Shown here: positions 1-5,856 of the stretch, one piece after another
How positions within the stretch are numbered: the first letter of the stretch is position 1
Layout of the letters: each line of letters opens with the position of its first letter
Assembly: GCA_902766915.1 (NCBI GenBank)
Contig: CACXFN010000080.1
Coordinates: forward strand, 1-14,925
Direction: 5' to 3'
Length of the DNA: 14,925 nucleotides
Source of the DNA: an uncultured Eubacteriales bacterium
Lineage (GTDB): Bacteria > Bacillota > Clostridia > Peptostreptococcales > Anaerovoracaceae
Notes under the pieces: generated by a model
Seen by the model: only the letters and a program-made list of their open reading frames with translations
Database searches by the model: none
What the model was told of the DNA's origin: nothing
Translations under genes and position numbers: made by a program

Positions 1-239
1 ATTCAACCATCAAGCTAATTGCCGGAGCAGAACGTAAAGGCGATGAAATAACCTATGAGGTTTCACCAAGATATATCCCTAATGATCATCCCCTGGCATC
101 AGTAAAAAATGAATTCAATGCCATTTATGTAACAGGAAATGCTGTTGATGAAGTCATGTTCTACGGCAAGGGCGCAGGCGCTCTTCCTACGGGAAGCGCA
201 GTTGTGGGTGATATCATCGCAATAGCCAAGAACATGTAG
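1..239 (+). CDS. hom: Homoserine dehydrogenase, C-terminal end (partial)
   Basis: This is the last 78 codons of a gene that enters from the left edge; the first full codon is at base 3 and the stop is TAG at 237-239. Homoserine dehydrogenase reduces aspartate semialdehyde to homoserine with NAD(P)H, on the route to threonine and methionine. The visible part carries the conserved end of the catalytic domain: HPLASVKNEFNAIYV, then FYGKGAGALPTGSAVVGDI. The protein stops about ten residues after this block. Many family members, including that of Bacillus subtilis, continue with an ACT regulatory domain of roughly 80 residues, so this looks like the short form without C-terminal ACT feedback control. 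The N-terminal nucleotide-binding part is outside the window. Identification is firm for the family; the missing ACT domain is directly seen. Confidence 0.9.
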   Translation, partial: STIKLIAGAERKGDEITYEVSPRYIPNDHPLASVKNEFNAIYVTGNAVDEVMFYGKGAGALPTGSAVVGDIIAIAKNM

Positions 240-265
240 GACGAACATATATAGAATATAAGTGA

Positions 266-279
266 TTAATACGTATTAA
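266..279. repeat. Perfect 14-bp palindrome upstream of the SEC-C gene
   Basis: TTAATACGTATTAA is its own reverse complement. It ends 5 bp before the GGAGG ribosome binding site (285-289) of the downstream gene. It could be an operator or a small RNA hairpin near the ribosome binding site, but with no loop and only one CG step it would be a weak hairpin. AT-rich palindromes of this size also arise by chance, so a function is only a guess. Confidence 0.4.
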
Positions 280-296
280 CAATTGGAGGATTATAA

Positions 297-821
297 ATGA
301 GTCTTTTTAATGAATGGAACGATATGCTTCACGGACAAACCAAGGGTACTATTGATGCTTTCTGGGAGAAGTATTCCGATACTGAAATTAAAATCTATAA
401 ACATATTCTTTCACATAAGGATGAGCACCTAAAGGGAAAAGTCGGTGACTTGGTTGAGGAGTTCGATGTAGATAAAGTTATATTCGTAGGTTTCCTGGAT
501 GGTGTCCAAAGCAGTTTAAATAGCGGACAGCTGGATTTAAAGAAGGTTAATCTTGATACGGAAATCGATTTGGATATCGATTTTGAAAAGCTTTATTTCA
601 ACATGCATAAGGCAGATGCCGATTATCTCTGGGGACTGGAAGAATGGAATGATGTCCTGTCTGAGGACCGTCGCAAAGAACTTTACGATGAATATCGTCG
701 TTCACGTACGGTTCATGTGGAAAAAAGACCCGGGAGAAATGAACCTTGTCATTGCGGAAGCGGTAAAAAATATAAGAATTGCTGCATGAAAAAGGATCAA
801 GAAGCTGCCCGCGCAAACTAA
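297..821 (+). CDS. SEC-C motif (zinc-binding) protein of unknown function
   Basis: This 174-residue protein has a C-terminal SEC-C motif at about 144-166. The pattern C151-x-C153-x8-C162-C163 is in the context RPGRNEPCHCGSGKKYKNCC. The motif binds zinc and is best known from the SecA C-terminus, where it contacts SecB and the ribosome, but it is also found on many unrelated small proteins. Residues 1-140 are acidic and predicted mostly helical, and I do not recognise them as a named domain. There is no signal peptide or membrane segment. The start is supported by GGAGG at 285-289, 7 bp before the ATG. It lies 57 bp after hom on the same strand with no obvious terminator between, so co-transcription is possible. 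The motif is certain; the cellular role is unknown. Confidence 0.85.
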   Translation: MSLFNEWNDMLHGQTKGTIDAFWEKYSDTEIKIYKHILSHKDEHLKGKVGDLVEEFDVDKVIFVGFLDGVQSSLNSGQLDLKKVNLDTEIDLDIDFEKLYFNMHKADADYLWGLEEWNDVLSEDRRKELYDEYRRSRTVHVEKRPGRNEPCHCGSGKKYKNCCMKKDQEAARAN

Positions 822-877
822 AAAGGCCATATAACTTCAACAAGGTCTATTTATATTCTATATTAAAAGATTTATGT

Positions 878-905
878 ATTTAAAGATTTCGATTTAAAGA
901 TTTCG
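878..905. repeat. Perfect 14-bp tandem duplication across the nth stop codon
   Basis: ATTTAAAGATTTCG occurs twice with no spacer (878-891 and 892-905). The second copy holds the last three sense codons of nth (Arg-Asn-Leu) and its TAA stop; the first copy lies just beyond the gene. The sequence is directly seen. The simplest explanation is a recent replication-slippage duplication in the convergent gap between the SEC-C gene and nth. Confidence 0.85.
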
Positions 906-1520
906 CCTTTTACATATTGTTGTTATGCAGCAGTTTTCACAACTCGGTTTTCGGGCATGACAACAACGTCGTCCATGAAATATTAGGCTATGATGGGCTT
1001 CACTCCATCTATCTTTTGGTAGTGTTTTCATAAGCCCCTCTTCCGTTTTTAGAACATCATCCGCTTTAACCAAGCCAATGCGGTTGGCGACTCTAAACAC
1101 ATGGGTATCCACTGCGATTCTCTGTTCTCCAAACCAAACAGATAATACAACATTGGCGGTTTTCCTTCCCACACCGGGTAGCGAAATAAGAGAATCGTAG
1201 TCCTGTGGTACTTCCCCTCCATATTCATCCACCAGCTTTGATGCTAATCCAATTATGTTTCTGGACTTGGTTTTGTACATACCTATTGTTTTAATAATTT
1301 CAGAAACATCTTCCGGATTAGCCTTTGATAATTTTTTTGCTGTGGGATATTTTTTAAATAAAGCGGGAGTAACCTTGTTTACACTTACATCGGTTGTTTG
1401 TGCAGATAGAACAACTGAAATAAGAAGTTCAAAAGCATTGCCATGAATTAAAGCACATTCTGCATCAGGATATTCTTCTCTAAGACAGTCTAAGATTTTA
1501 ATTACATTTTCTTTTTTCAT
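894..1520 (-). CDS. nth: Endonuclease III (DNA glycosylase/AP lyase)
   Basis: Base-excision repair enzyme that removes oxidised pyrimidines and cleaves the abasic site by beta-elimination. It has 208 residues, close to the 211 of E. coli Nth, and key positions match exactly: the helix-hairpin-helix LPGVGRKTA at 114-122 with catalytic Lys120, and Asp138 in VDTHVFRVANRIGLV. The C-terminal 4Fe-4S loop is C187-x6-C194-x2-C197-x5-C203. Two extra cysteines (186 and 198) sit next to ligands. The ATG at 1520-1518 has only a weak, distant AAGG (about 11 bp). A minus-strand TATAAT at 1532-1527 sits so close to the ATG that, if used, the mRNA would be almost leaderless; no good -35 partner is visible at 17 bp. 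It converges with the SEC-C gene and diverges from the GntR gene. The gene call is very secure. Confidence 0.97.
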   Translation of the reverse strand: MKKENVIKILDCLREEYPDAECALIHGNAFELLISVVLSAQTTDVSVNKVTPALFKKYPTAKKLSKANPEDVSEIIKTIGMYKTKSRNIIGLASKLVDEYGGEVPQDYDSLISLPGVGRKTANVVLSVWFGEQRIAVDTHVFRVANRIGLVKADDVLKTEEGLMKTLPKDRWSEAHHSLIFHGRRCCHARKPSCENCCITTICKRRNL

Positions 1521-1539
1521 TCTATTATTATACCTTATT

Positions 1540-1555
1540 AGTCAATTTATTGACT
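1540..1555. promoter_or_regulatory. Candidate operator: inverted repeat over the -35 box
   Basis: AGTCAAT-TT-ATTGACT is a perfect 7-bp inverted repeat with a 2-bp spacer, between the divergent nth and GntR genes. Its right arm contains TTGACT (1550-1555), the predicted -35 box of the regulator's promoter. On the other strand it lies 20-35 bp upstream of the nth ATG. A dimeric repressor bound here would block the regulator's own promoter and could affect nth. GntR/FCD proteins bind short palindromes as dimers and often autoregulate, but this is not the TNGTNNNACNA pattern often seen in that subfamily, so the partner protein is inferred from position only. Confidence 0.5.
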
Positions 1556-1579
1556 TCTCTCTTTATTTCTGATTATAAT
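1550..1579 (+). promoter_or_regulatory. Predicted sigma-A promoter of the GntR gene
   Basis: TTGACT (1550-1555) and a consensus TATAAT (1574-1579) are separated by 18 bp. Transcription should start near 1586, giving a leader of about 75 nt before the ATG at 1662. The -35 box lies in one palindrome (1540-1555), and the -10 box lies inside a second, perfect 12-bp palindrome, TGATTATAATCA (1570-1581). Box quality and spacing are good; activity is not shown. Confidence 0.65.
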
Positions 1580-1619
1580 CAATTGCTGAATGTTTTGCAC
1601 ACAGTATTACATCTTAGCA

Positions 1620-1652
1620 TTTATTAATTGTTTATTATTTGTTTATTAATCG
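1620..1652 (+). repeat. Three 11-bp tandem repeats upstream of the GntR gene
   Basis: Units TTTATTAATTG (1620-1630), TTTATTATTTG (1631-1641) and TTTATTAATCG (1642-1652) follow one another without spacing. They differ at one or two positions and end 9 bp before the ATG. The 11-bp period is close to one DNA turn, so the T/A tracts would face the same side of the helix. They lie in the predicted untranslated leader. Possible roles are a phased protein-binding site, DNA bending, or an unstructured leader that helps translation without a Shine-Dalgarno sequence. Confidence 0.6.
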
Positions 1653-1661
1653 GTTGTTATT

Positions 1662-2330
1662 ATGGATATATTAAAACAAATTGAAAACGAAAAAAAGGCA
1701 ATTAAAGCCCTTCCGGATAAAATATATGATGAACTTCTAAAAGATATTCTAACGGGGAAATTACAGAAGGACTCAAGATTAAATGAGACAACTCTATGCA
1801 AGATGTATGGCGCAAGCAGAACTCCTGTTAGAGAGGCATTTCGCAGGTTGGAAATGGATGGTTTGGTTGAATATGTACCAAACAGGGGCGAATTTGTTAG
1901 AGGCTTCAGTAAAACGGAAATAGATGATATGCTTCAAATGCGTATTGAATTGGAAGTATTGGCTGTAGGATGGGTAATAGAGAGAATATCAGAAGATGAG
2001 GAAAAGGATTTAGCCTCACTCTTTAACTATATGGAATTCTATACGAAAAAGAATGATATCCAAAAAATGATAGATATTAATTATGCCTTTCATCGTCTAT
2101 TATATAGATTTACCCATGACAGGCTTTTGGAAAAAACGCTTAATTCATATCAAACATATACCAATTATATCTGCCCTCCCAATTATTTCGAAAGAGATTT
2201 CTTAACCCGTGTTCTGGAGGAGCACAGGAGAATCTATCGTGCCATAATAAAAAAAGATTTGGATGCCGCCTCACGTGAAACACGCTTCCACATGGAGCAG
2301 ACAATTAAGCGAAGCATCCAAACCCTGTAA
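1662..2330 (+). CDS. GntR family transcription regulator, FadR/FCD subfamily
   Basis: This 222-residue protein has an N-terminal winged helix-turn-helix (about 15-82, with the typical ASRTPVREAFRRLEMDGLVE at 51-70) and a C-terminal helical FCD ligand domain (about 88-215). FCD domains usually bind a metal through an Asp and three His, which then holds a small carboxylate. Here the first position of the D-x3-H motif is Asn140 with His144; His188 and His210 are likely further ligands. The Asp-to-Asn swap also occurs in other members. The effector cannot be told: no metabolic gene lies beside it in a way that suggests a target. No Shine-Dalgarno is visible before the ATG, and no better in-frame start is available. 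The stop is 30 bp from the convergent clpB stop. The subfamily is secure; the regulon is unknown. Confidence 0.92.
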   Translation: MDILKQIENEKKAIKALPDKIYDELLKDILTGKLQKDSRLNETTLCKMYGASRTPVREAFRRLEMDGLVEYVPNRGEFVRGFSKTEIDDMLQMRIELEVLAVGWVIERISEDEEKDLASLFNYMEFYTKKNDIQKMIDINYAFHRLLYRFTHDRLLEKTLNSYQTYTNYICPPNYFERDFLTRVLEEHRRIYRAIIKKDLDAASRETRFHMEQTIKRSIQTL

Positions 2331-2360
2331 TTTTAGAAATTTACAAATCCTATTCTTGTT

Positions 2361-4964
2361 TTAATTTGTGCCGAAGGATAGTCCTTGATTATCAGCAGAA
2401 ATATTCACGGTATCGCCGTCCACGATGTCTCCGCGAATCATGCGAGCAGCCAGTTCTGTTTCAATATGTTTTTGTATATAACGCTTAACAGGTCTTGCTC
2501 CGTAATTAGGATCATAAGCCTCATTAGCGATATAGTCCTTGGCTTCCTCTGATAAAACAAGGGTAATATCGTGGTCTTTCAGTCTTTCCTTTAAGGCACT
2601 CATGGATAGTACGATTATCTCTTTTACCTGATCCTTAGTTAATGGACTAAAGACAACTATATCATCAACACGATTTAGGAATTCCGGTCTAAAATAGGCG
2701 GATAAAAGATTCCTTACTCTATCTTTCGTTTCCTCATCTATGTTTCCATTTTCATCAATGCCATCTATCAAATCCTGGGAGCCTATATTACTGGTCATTA
2801 TTACGATGGTGTTTTTAAAATCTACAGTCCTTCCCTGATTGTCAGTCAACCTACCATCATCCAACAGCTGAAGAAGGATATTGAATACGTCGGGATGAGC
2901 CTTCTCAATTTCATCAAACAGAATTACACTATATGGTTTTCTGCGAACTGCCTCAGTAAGTTGTCCGCCTTCGTCATATCCCACGTATCCCGGAGGAGCT
3001 CCCACCAGCCTGGATACACTATGTTTTTCCATATACTCCGACATATCGATTCGGATCATATTCTTTTCACTATCAAATAGCGCTTCGGATAATGCCTTGG
3101 CCAGCTCGGTTTTACCAACACCGGTGGGTCCCAGGAAGATAAAGGAACCTATTGGTCTATGTTCATCCTTCAACCCAGCTCTGGCGCGAAGAATAGATTC
3201 AGAAACTGCAGTTACGCCCTCATCCTGTCCAATTACGCGCTTATGCAATATGTCTGCTAAACGAAGCAATTTTTCTCTTTCAGTCTCAACAAGCTTGGAT
3301 ACCGGAATACCTGTCCATTGGGATACAACTTCTGCGATTTCCTCTTCTCCAACTTCTTCTTTCAAAAGCCTATTTTCATATCCACTAGTTCCTGATTCAA
3401 CCTTATTCTTCTCTTCCTCCAGCTTTCTCTCCAATTCCGGTAAGGTTCCATACTTCAGTTTTGCCAAGGTCTCCAGGTCATAGTTTCTTTCGGCTTCTTC
3501 CATTTGGTGACGTACTTCTTCTATTTCCTGTTTAGTACTCTTGGATTCAATTATGGCCTGCTTTTCGCTTTCCCACTGAGCTCTCATGGATGCACTTTCT
3601 TCCTTAAGCTCTGAGAGTTCTCTTTCCAGGATTTCCAATCTGGCCTTTGATGCCTTATCATTCTCCTTACCTAAGGCCTGACGTTCAATTTCCAGCTGCA
3701 TTATTTTCCTTGATATTTCATCAAGCTCAGCAGGCATGCTATCTATTTCGGTTCTTATTCTGGATGCGGCTTCGTCCATTAAATCTATAGCCTTATCGGG
3801 TAAAAATCTATCACTTATGTATCTATCAGACATGGTAGCGCAAGCAATTAAAGCATTATCGGTAATTCTAACTCCATGGTGTATTTCAAATCTTTCTTTT
3901 AGACCACGAAGAATAGAAATCGTGTCTTCCACAGTTGGTTGATCTACCATGACCTTTTGGAATCTACGTTCAAGTGCAGCATCCTTTTCAACATATTTTC
4001 TATACTCATCCAGTGTGGTTGCACCAATACAATGGAGTTCACCTCTTGCCAGTTTAGGTTTTAACAGGTTGCCTGCATCCATTGATCCTTCAGTCCTTCC
4101 CGCACCCACAATATTATGAATCTCGTCAATAAATAAAATGATGCGACCTTCAGATTTTTCAACCTCATTTAGGACAGCCTTTAGTCTTTCTTCAAACTCA
4201 CCTCTAAACTTGGCTCCAGCAATCAAAGCTCCCATATCAAGAGCATATATAGTTTTGTCCTTCAATCCTTCTGGCACATCGCCCTTTAAGATTCGCTGTG
4301 CTAATCCTTCTACCACAGCTGTTTTACCAACTCCTGGTTCACCGATTAAAACAGGATTGTTTTTTGTCCTCCTTGATAGAATCTGAATAGTATGTCTAAT
4401 TTCCTGATCTCTGCCTATTACAGGATCCAATTTACCCTTTCTGGCCATTTCAACAAGATCTGTTCCATACTTGGAAAGAGCCTCATAATTGTCTTCAGGA
4501 TTCTGACTGGTCACCCTTTGATTACCCCTAACCTTAGTTAATGATGCAAGAAATTTGTTGGCATCAATGGCATAGCGTTTGAAAATAAGACTATTTGGCC
4601 CCTTTCCCTCCTCTAACATAGCAAGATAAATATGCTCCACGCTAATAAAGTCATCCTTAAACTCCTGAGCTTTCTTCTCTGCTTTGGAAAGAACCAGGTT
4701 CAATCGCTGGGATAGATATACTCCATCGGAGCCTTTCCCTGAAACCTTTGGCAATTTATTAATTTCATCCGAAAGACTTCTTTCAACATCTGAAGAATTC
4801 ACCTGCATGTATGTTAGGAGTCGCGGGATAAGACCATCCCTTTGTCTAAGAAGCGCCAGGTGAAGATGCTCAGGGTCCAAGCTCTGATTTCCATTCTCTC
4901 CCGCAATATTCTGAGCATCCAATATGGCACCTTGGGCATTCTGTGTATATCTTTCTATATTCAT
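2361..4964 (-). CDS. clpB: ATP-dependent disaggregase ClpB (Hsp100)
   Basis: ClpB is a cytoplasmic hexameric AAA+ chaperone that pulls polypeptides out of aggregates together with DnaK/DnaJ/GrpE. At 867 residues it is the usual length. Order: Clp N-domain (about 1-145); AAA1 with Walker A GEPGVGKT (208-215), Walker B LFIDE (277-281) and arginine fingers R333/R334; the coiled-coil M domain (about 411-525), which distinguishes ClpB from ClpA and ClpC; AAA2 with GPTGVGKT (612-619) and LFDE (682-685). The AAA1 pore loop reads [10 protein letters not shown], with Phe253 where E. coli has Tyr. The AAA2 pore loop is GYVGYDEGG (659-667). AGGGGG at 4978-4973, 8 bp before the ATG, supports the start. 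It has its own CIRCE-controlled promoter, 103 bp upstream, and is not part of the operon to its right. Confidence 0.98.
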   Translation of the reverse strand: MNIERYTQNAQGAILDAQNIAGENGNQSLDPEHLHLALLRQRDGLIPRLLTYMQVNSSDVERSLSDEINKLPKVSGKGSDGVYLSQRLNLVLSKAEKKAQEFKDDFISVEHIYLAMLEEGKGPNSLIFKRYAIDANKFLASLTKVRGNQRVTSQNPEDNYEALSKYGTDLVEMARKGKLDPVIGRDQEIRHTIQILSRRTKNNPVLIGEPGVGKTAVVEGLAQRILKGDVPEGLKDKTIYALDMGALIAGAKFRGEFEERLKAVLNEVEKSEGRIILFIDEIHNIVGAGRTEGSMDAGNLLKPKLARGELHCIGATTLDEYRKYVEKDAALERRFQKVMVDQPTVEDTISILRGLKERFEIHHGVRITDNALIACATMSDRYISDRFLPDKAIDLMDEAASRIRTEIDSMPAELDEISRKIMQLEIERQALGKENDKASKARLEILERELSELKEESASMRAQWESEKQAIIESKSTKQEIEEVRHQMEEAERNYDLETLAKLKYGTLPELERKLEEEKNKVESGTSGYENRLLKEEVGEEEIAEVVSQWTGIPVSKLVETEREKLLRLADILHKRVIGQDEGVTAVSESILRARAGLKDEHRPIGSFIFLGPTGVGKTELAKALSEALFDSEKNMIRIDMSEYMEKHSVSRLVGAPPGYVGYDEGGQLTEAVRRKPYSVILFDEIEKAHPDVFNILLQLLDDGRLTDNQGRTVDFKNTIVIMTSNIGSQDLIDGIDENGNIDEETKDRVRNLLSAYFRPEFLNRVDDIVVFSPLTKDQVKEIIVLSMSALKERLKDHDITLVLSEEAKDYIANEAYDPNYGARPVKRYIQKHIETELAARMIRGDIVDGDTVNISADNQGLSFGTN

Positions 4965-5002
4965 TGTAAAAACCCCCTTTTTCGCTTAAGTTTACCACCC
5001 AT
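4961..5002 (-). other. Possible 13-codon leader ORF overlapping the clpB start
   Basis: In the predicted clpB leader, an ATG at 5002-5000 opens a short ORF for [13 protein letters not shown]. Its TGA (4963-4961) overlaps the clpB ATG (4964-4962) as ATGA, the usual arrangement for translational coupling. The clpB ribosome binding site lies inside it. The short ORF has no visible Shine-Dalgarno of its own, so it may not be translated and the overlap could be chance. The reading frame and overlap are directly seen; function is a guess. Confidence 0.3.
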
Positions 5003-5014
5003 TTTTATGAATAT

Positions 5015-5031
5015 TTTGGTCTTCTTTGACC
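5015..5031 (-). promoter_or_regulatory. Degenerate CtsR-like box in the clpB leader
   Basis: On the minus strand the sequence reads GGTCAAA-GAA-GACCAAA. The CtsR operator is a direct repeat of (A/G)GTCAAA separated by NAN. The first heptad and spacer match fully and the second matches 5 of 7. It lies about 14-30 bp downstream of the predicted transcription start, where a bound repressor would block transcription. The same bases also hold a short inverted repeat, GGTC-N6-GACC, so another dimeric factor is possible. The two mismatches keep confidence moderate. Confidence 0.4.
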
Positions 5032-5051
5032 TATATACCCAATACTCATAC

Positions 5052-5080
5052 AATATAACATAAAAATTAGCACTCTTCAA
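5052..5080 (-). promoter_or_regulatory. Predicted sigma-A promoter of clpB
   Basis: Minus-strand TTGAAG (5080-5075) and TATATT (5057-5052) are separated by 17 bp. A TG dinucleotide one base before the -10 gives an extended -10. Transcription should start near 5045, leaving a leader of about 80 nt. The -35 box lies within the CIRCE element, so HrcA binding would directly exclude RNA polymerase. Confidence 0.7.
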
Positions 5081-5093
5081 CAGAGAGTGCTAA
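5062..5093 (-). terminator. Possible intrinsic terminator formed by the CIRCE hairpin
   Basis: Read as minus-strand RNA, the CIRCE arms form a 10-bp stem (nine CIRCE pairs plus one closing T-A) with a 7-nt loop, followed at once by five Ts (5066-5062). It begins 40 bp after the stop of the M50 protease gene, where the long upstream operon would be expected to end. The stem has only four G-C pairs, so termination may be partial. No other terminator-like hairpin is visible in this gap. Confidence 0.4.
5067..5093. promoter_or_regulatory. CIRCE element (HrcA operator)
   Basis: TTAGCACTC-N9-GAGTGCTAA matches the CIRCE consensus at every position of both arms. CIRCE is bound by the heat-shock repressor HrcA, whose activity depends on GroEL. 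It overlaps the clpB -35 box, so clpB should be repressed at normal temperature and released by protein-folding stress. HrcA classically controls dnaK and groE; clpB of Gram-positive bacteria is more often described as a CtsR target. Confidence 0.97.
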
Positions 5094-5133
5094 AAAACTT
5101 TTTTCTTTATTGTTCTTACGGAGATTTTTGGTT

Positions 5134-5853
5134 TTAAAGAGCCAAAATCTTGATGAAAAATCCGTACAAAAAGTTAACTGCAGGTGAAAGTATTAAGCTT
5201 GTTCCACCAAAGAGTATCAATAGTATAAGAATTATTCCACCTTTGGAATATAGTTCATGATACCAACTGTATTTTGATAGATTGAAAATCTGTGTCAGAA
5301 TATTGAAACCGTCAAGTGGCGGTATGGGAAGTAAATTAAATACCATAAGTACTATATTTATCGAAATCATGTATTGCAAAATGTCAACAATTACACCACC
5401 TACAGTGGAATAAAGGAATGGATTGCTTCCAAAGGAGATAAGCAGTTTAAGTATCAGAGTGGACACTAATGCAATAGTAAAATTCATGGTAACCCCTGCT
5501 ACTGCAACAAGGGCTTCATCTCTTCGACGATGTTTATAGTAAGATGGATTAACCTGCACAGGAATTCCCCATCCAAAACCTGCAAAGATTAAGCATAGCA
5601 GTCCCATTGGATCAACATGGGACAGTGGATTAATTGTAACTCTTCCCTGGTTTTTGGGTGTAGGATCACCTAATCTGTCAGATACGATTGCATGACCAAA
5701 TTCATGCAATGATAAGCCTATGATAATGGCAGGCATCATAAGTAGATGAGTTGTTACCCATCCAATTGGATCACTTATTCCACCCCTTAGCATCCTCATG
5801 ATTATTAATAAAATAACCATCATGATCATAGGATTTGCATTTCTTCTTCCCAT
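5134..5853 (-). CDS. Site-2 protease-like M50 membrane metallopeptidase
   Basis: This 239-residue multi-pass membrane protein has the zinc-protease motif HEFGH at 50-54 (catalytic Glu51) and the third-ligand motif NLLPIPPLDG at 173-182 (Asp181). Hydrophobic segments lie at about 8-22, 34-50, 83-96, 115-140, 150-175 and 205-235. It resembles the small M50B/YwhC-like group rather than RseP, as there is no PDZ domain. Site-2 proteases cut transmembrane segments, often to release membrane-held regulators, but the substrate of this subgroup is not established and none is encoded nearby. The ATG lies 3 bp after the miaB stop, and the nearest purine-rich stretch (GAGGGGCGGA) is within the end of miaB, so translation is probably coupled. 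Several Met codons near the N-terminus (9, 11, 12) leave the exact start a little open. It is the last gene of the operon. Confidence 0.88.
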   Translation of the reverse strand: MGRRNANPMIMMVILLIIMRMLRGGISDPIGWVTTHLLMMPAIIIGLSLHEFGHAIVSDRLGDPTPKNQGRVTINPLSHVDPMGLLCLIFAGFGWGIPVQVNPSYYKHRRRDEALVAVAGVTMNFTIALVSTLILKLLISFGSNPFLYSTVGGVIVDILQYMISINIVLMVFNLLPIPPLDGFNILTQIFNLSKYSWYHELYSKGGIILILLILFGGTSLILSPAVNFLYGFFIKILAL

Positions 5854-5856
5854 AAT

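Noticed and set aside
553..789. Overlapping open frame inside the SEC-C gene
   Set aside because: It is in another frame of a gene with a clear SEC-C motif and a good ribosome binding site, and has no domain of its own.
822..893. Terminator after the SEC-C gene
   Set aside because: The gap is A/T-rich, but I find no stem longer than about four pairs, and the tandem repeat there is direct rather than inverted.
1527..1555. Minus-strand promoter for nth using TTGACT and TATAAT
   Set aside because: The two boxes are only 7 bp apart on that strand, far too close for sigma-A. TATAAT alone may be a -10, but no good -35 is placed at 17 bp.
2331..2360. Bidirectional terminator between the GntR gene and clpB
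   Set aside because: Only a weak ACAAAT/ATTTGT pairing with a long loop is visible, with no G-C stem and no proper T run.
3097..3483. Plus-strand open frame of 128 codons opposite clpB
   Set aside because: Ser/Leu/Pro-rich translation typical of an antisense shadow of a highly conserved AAA+ gene, with no recognisable domain.
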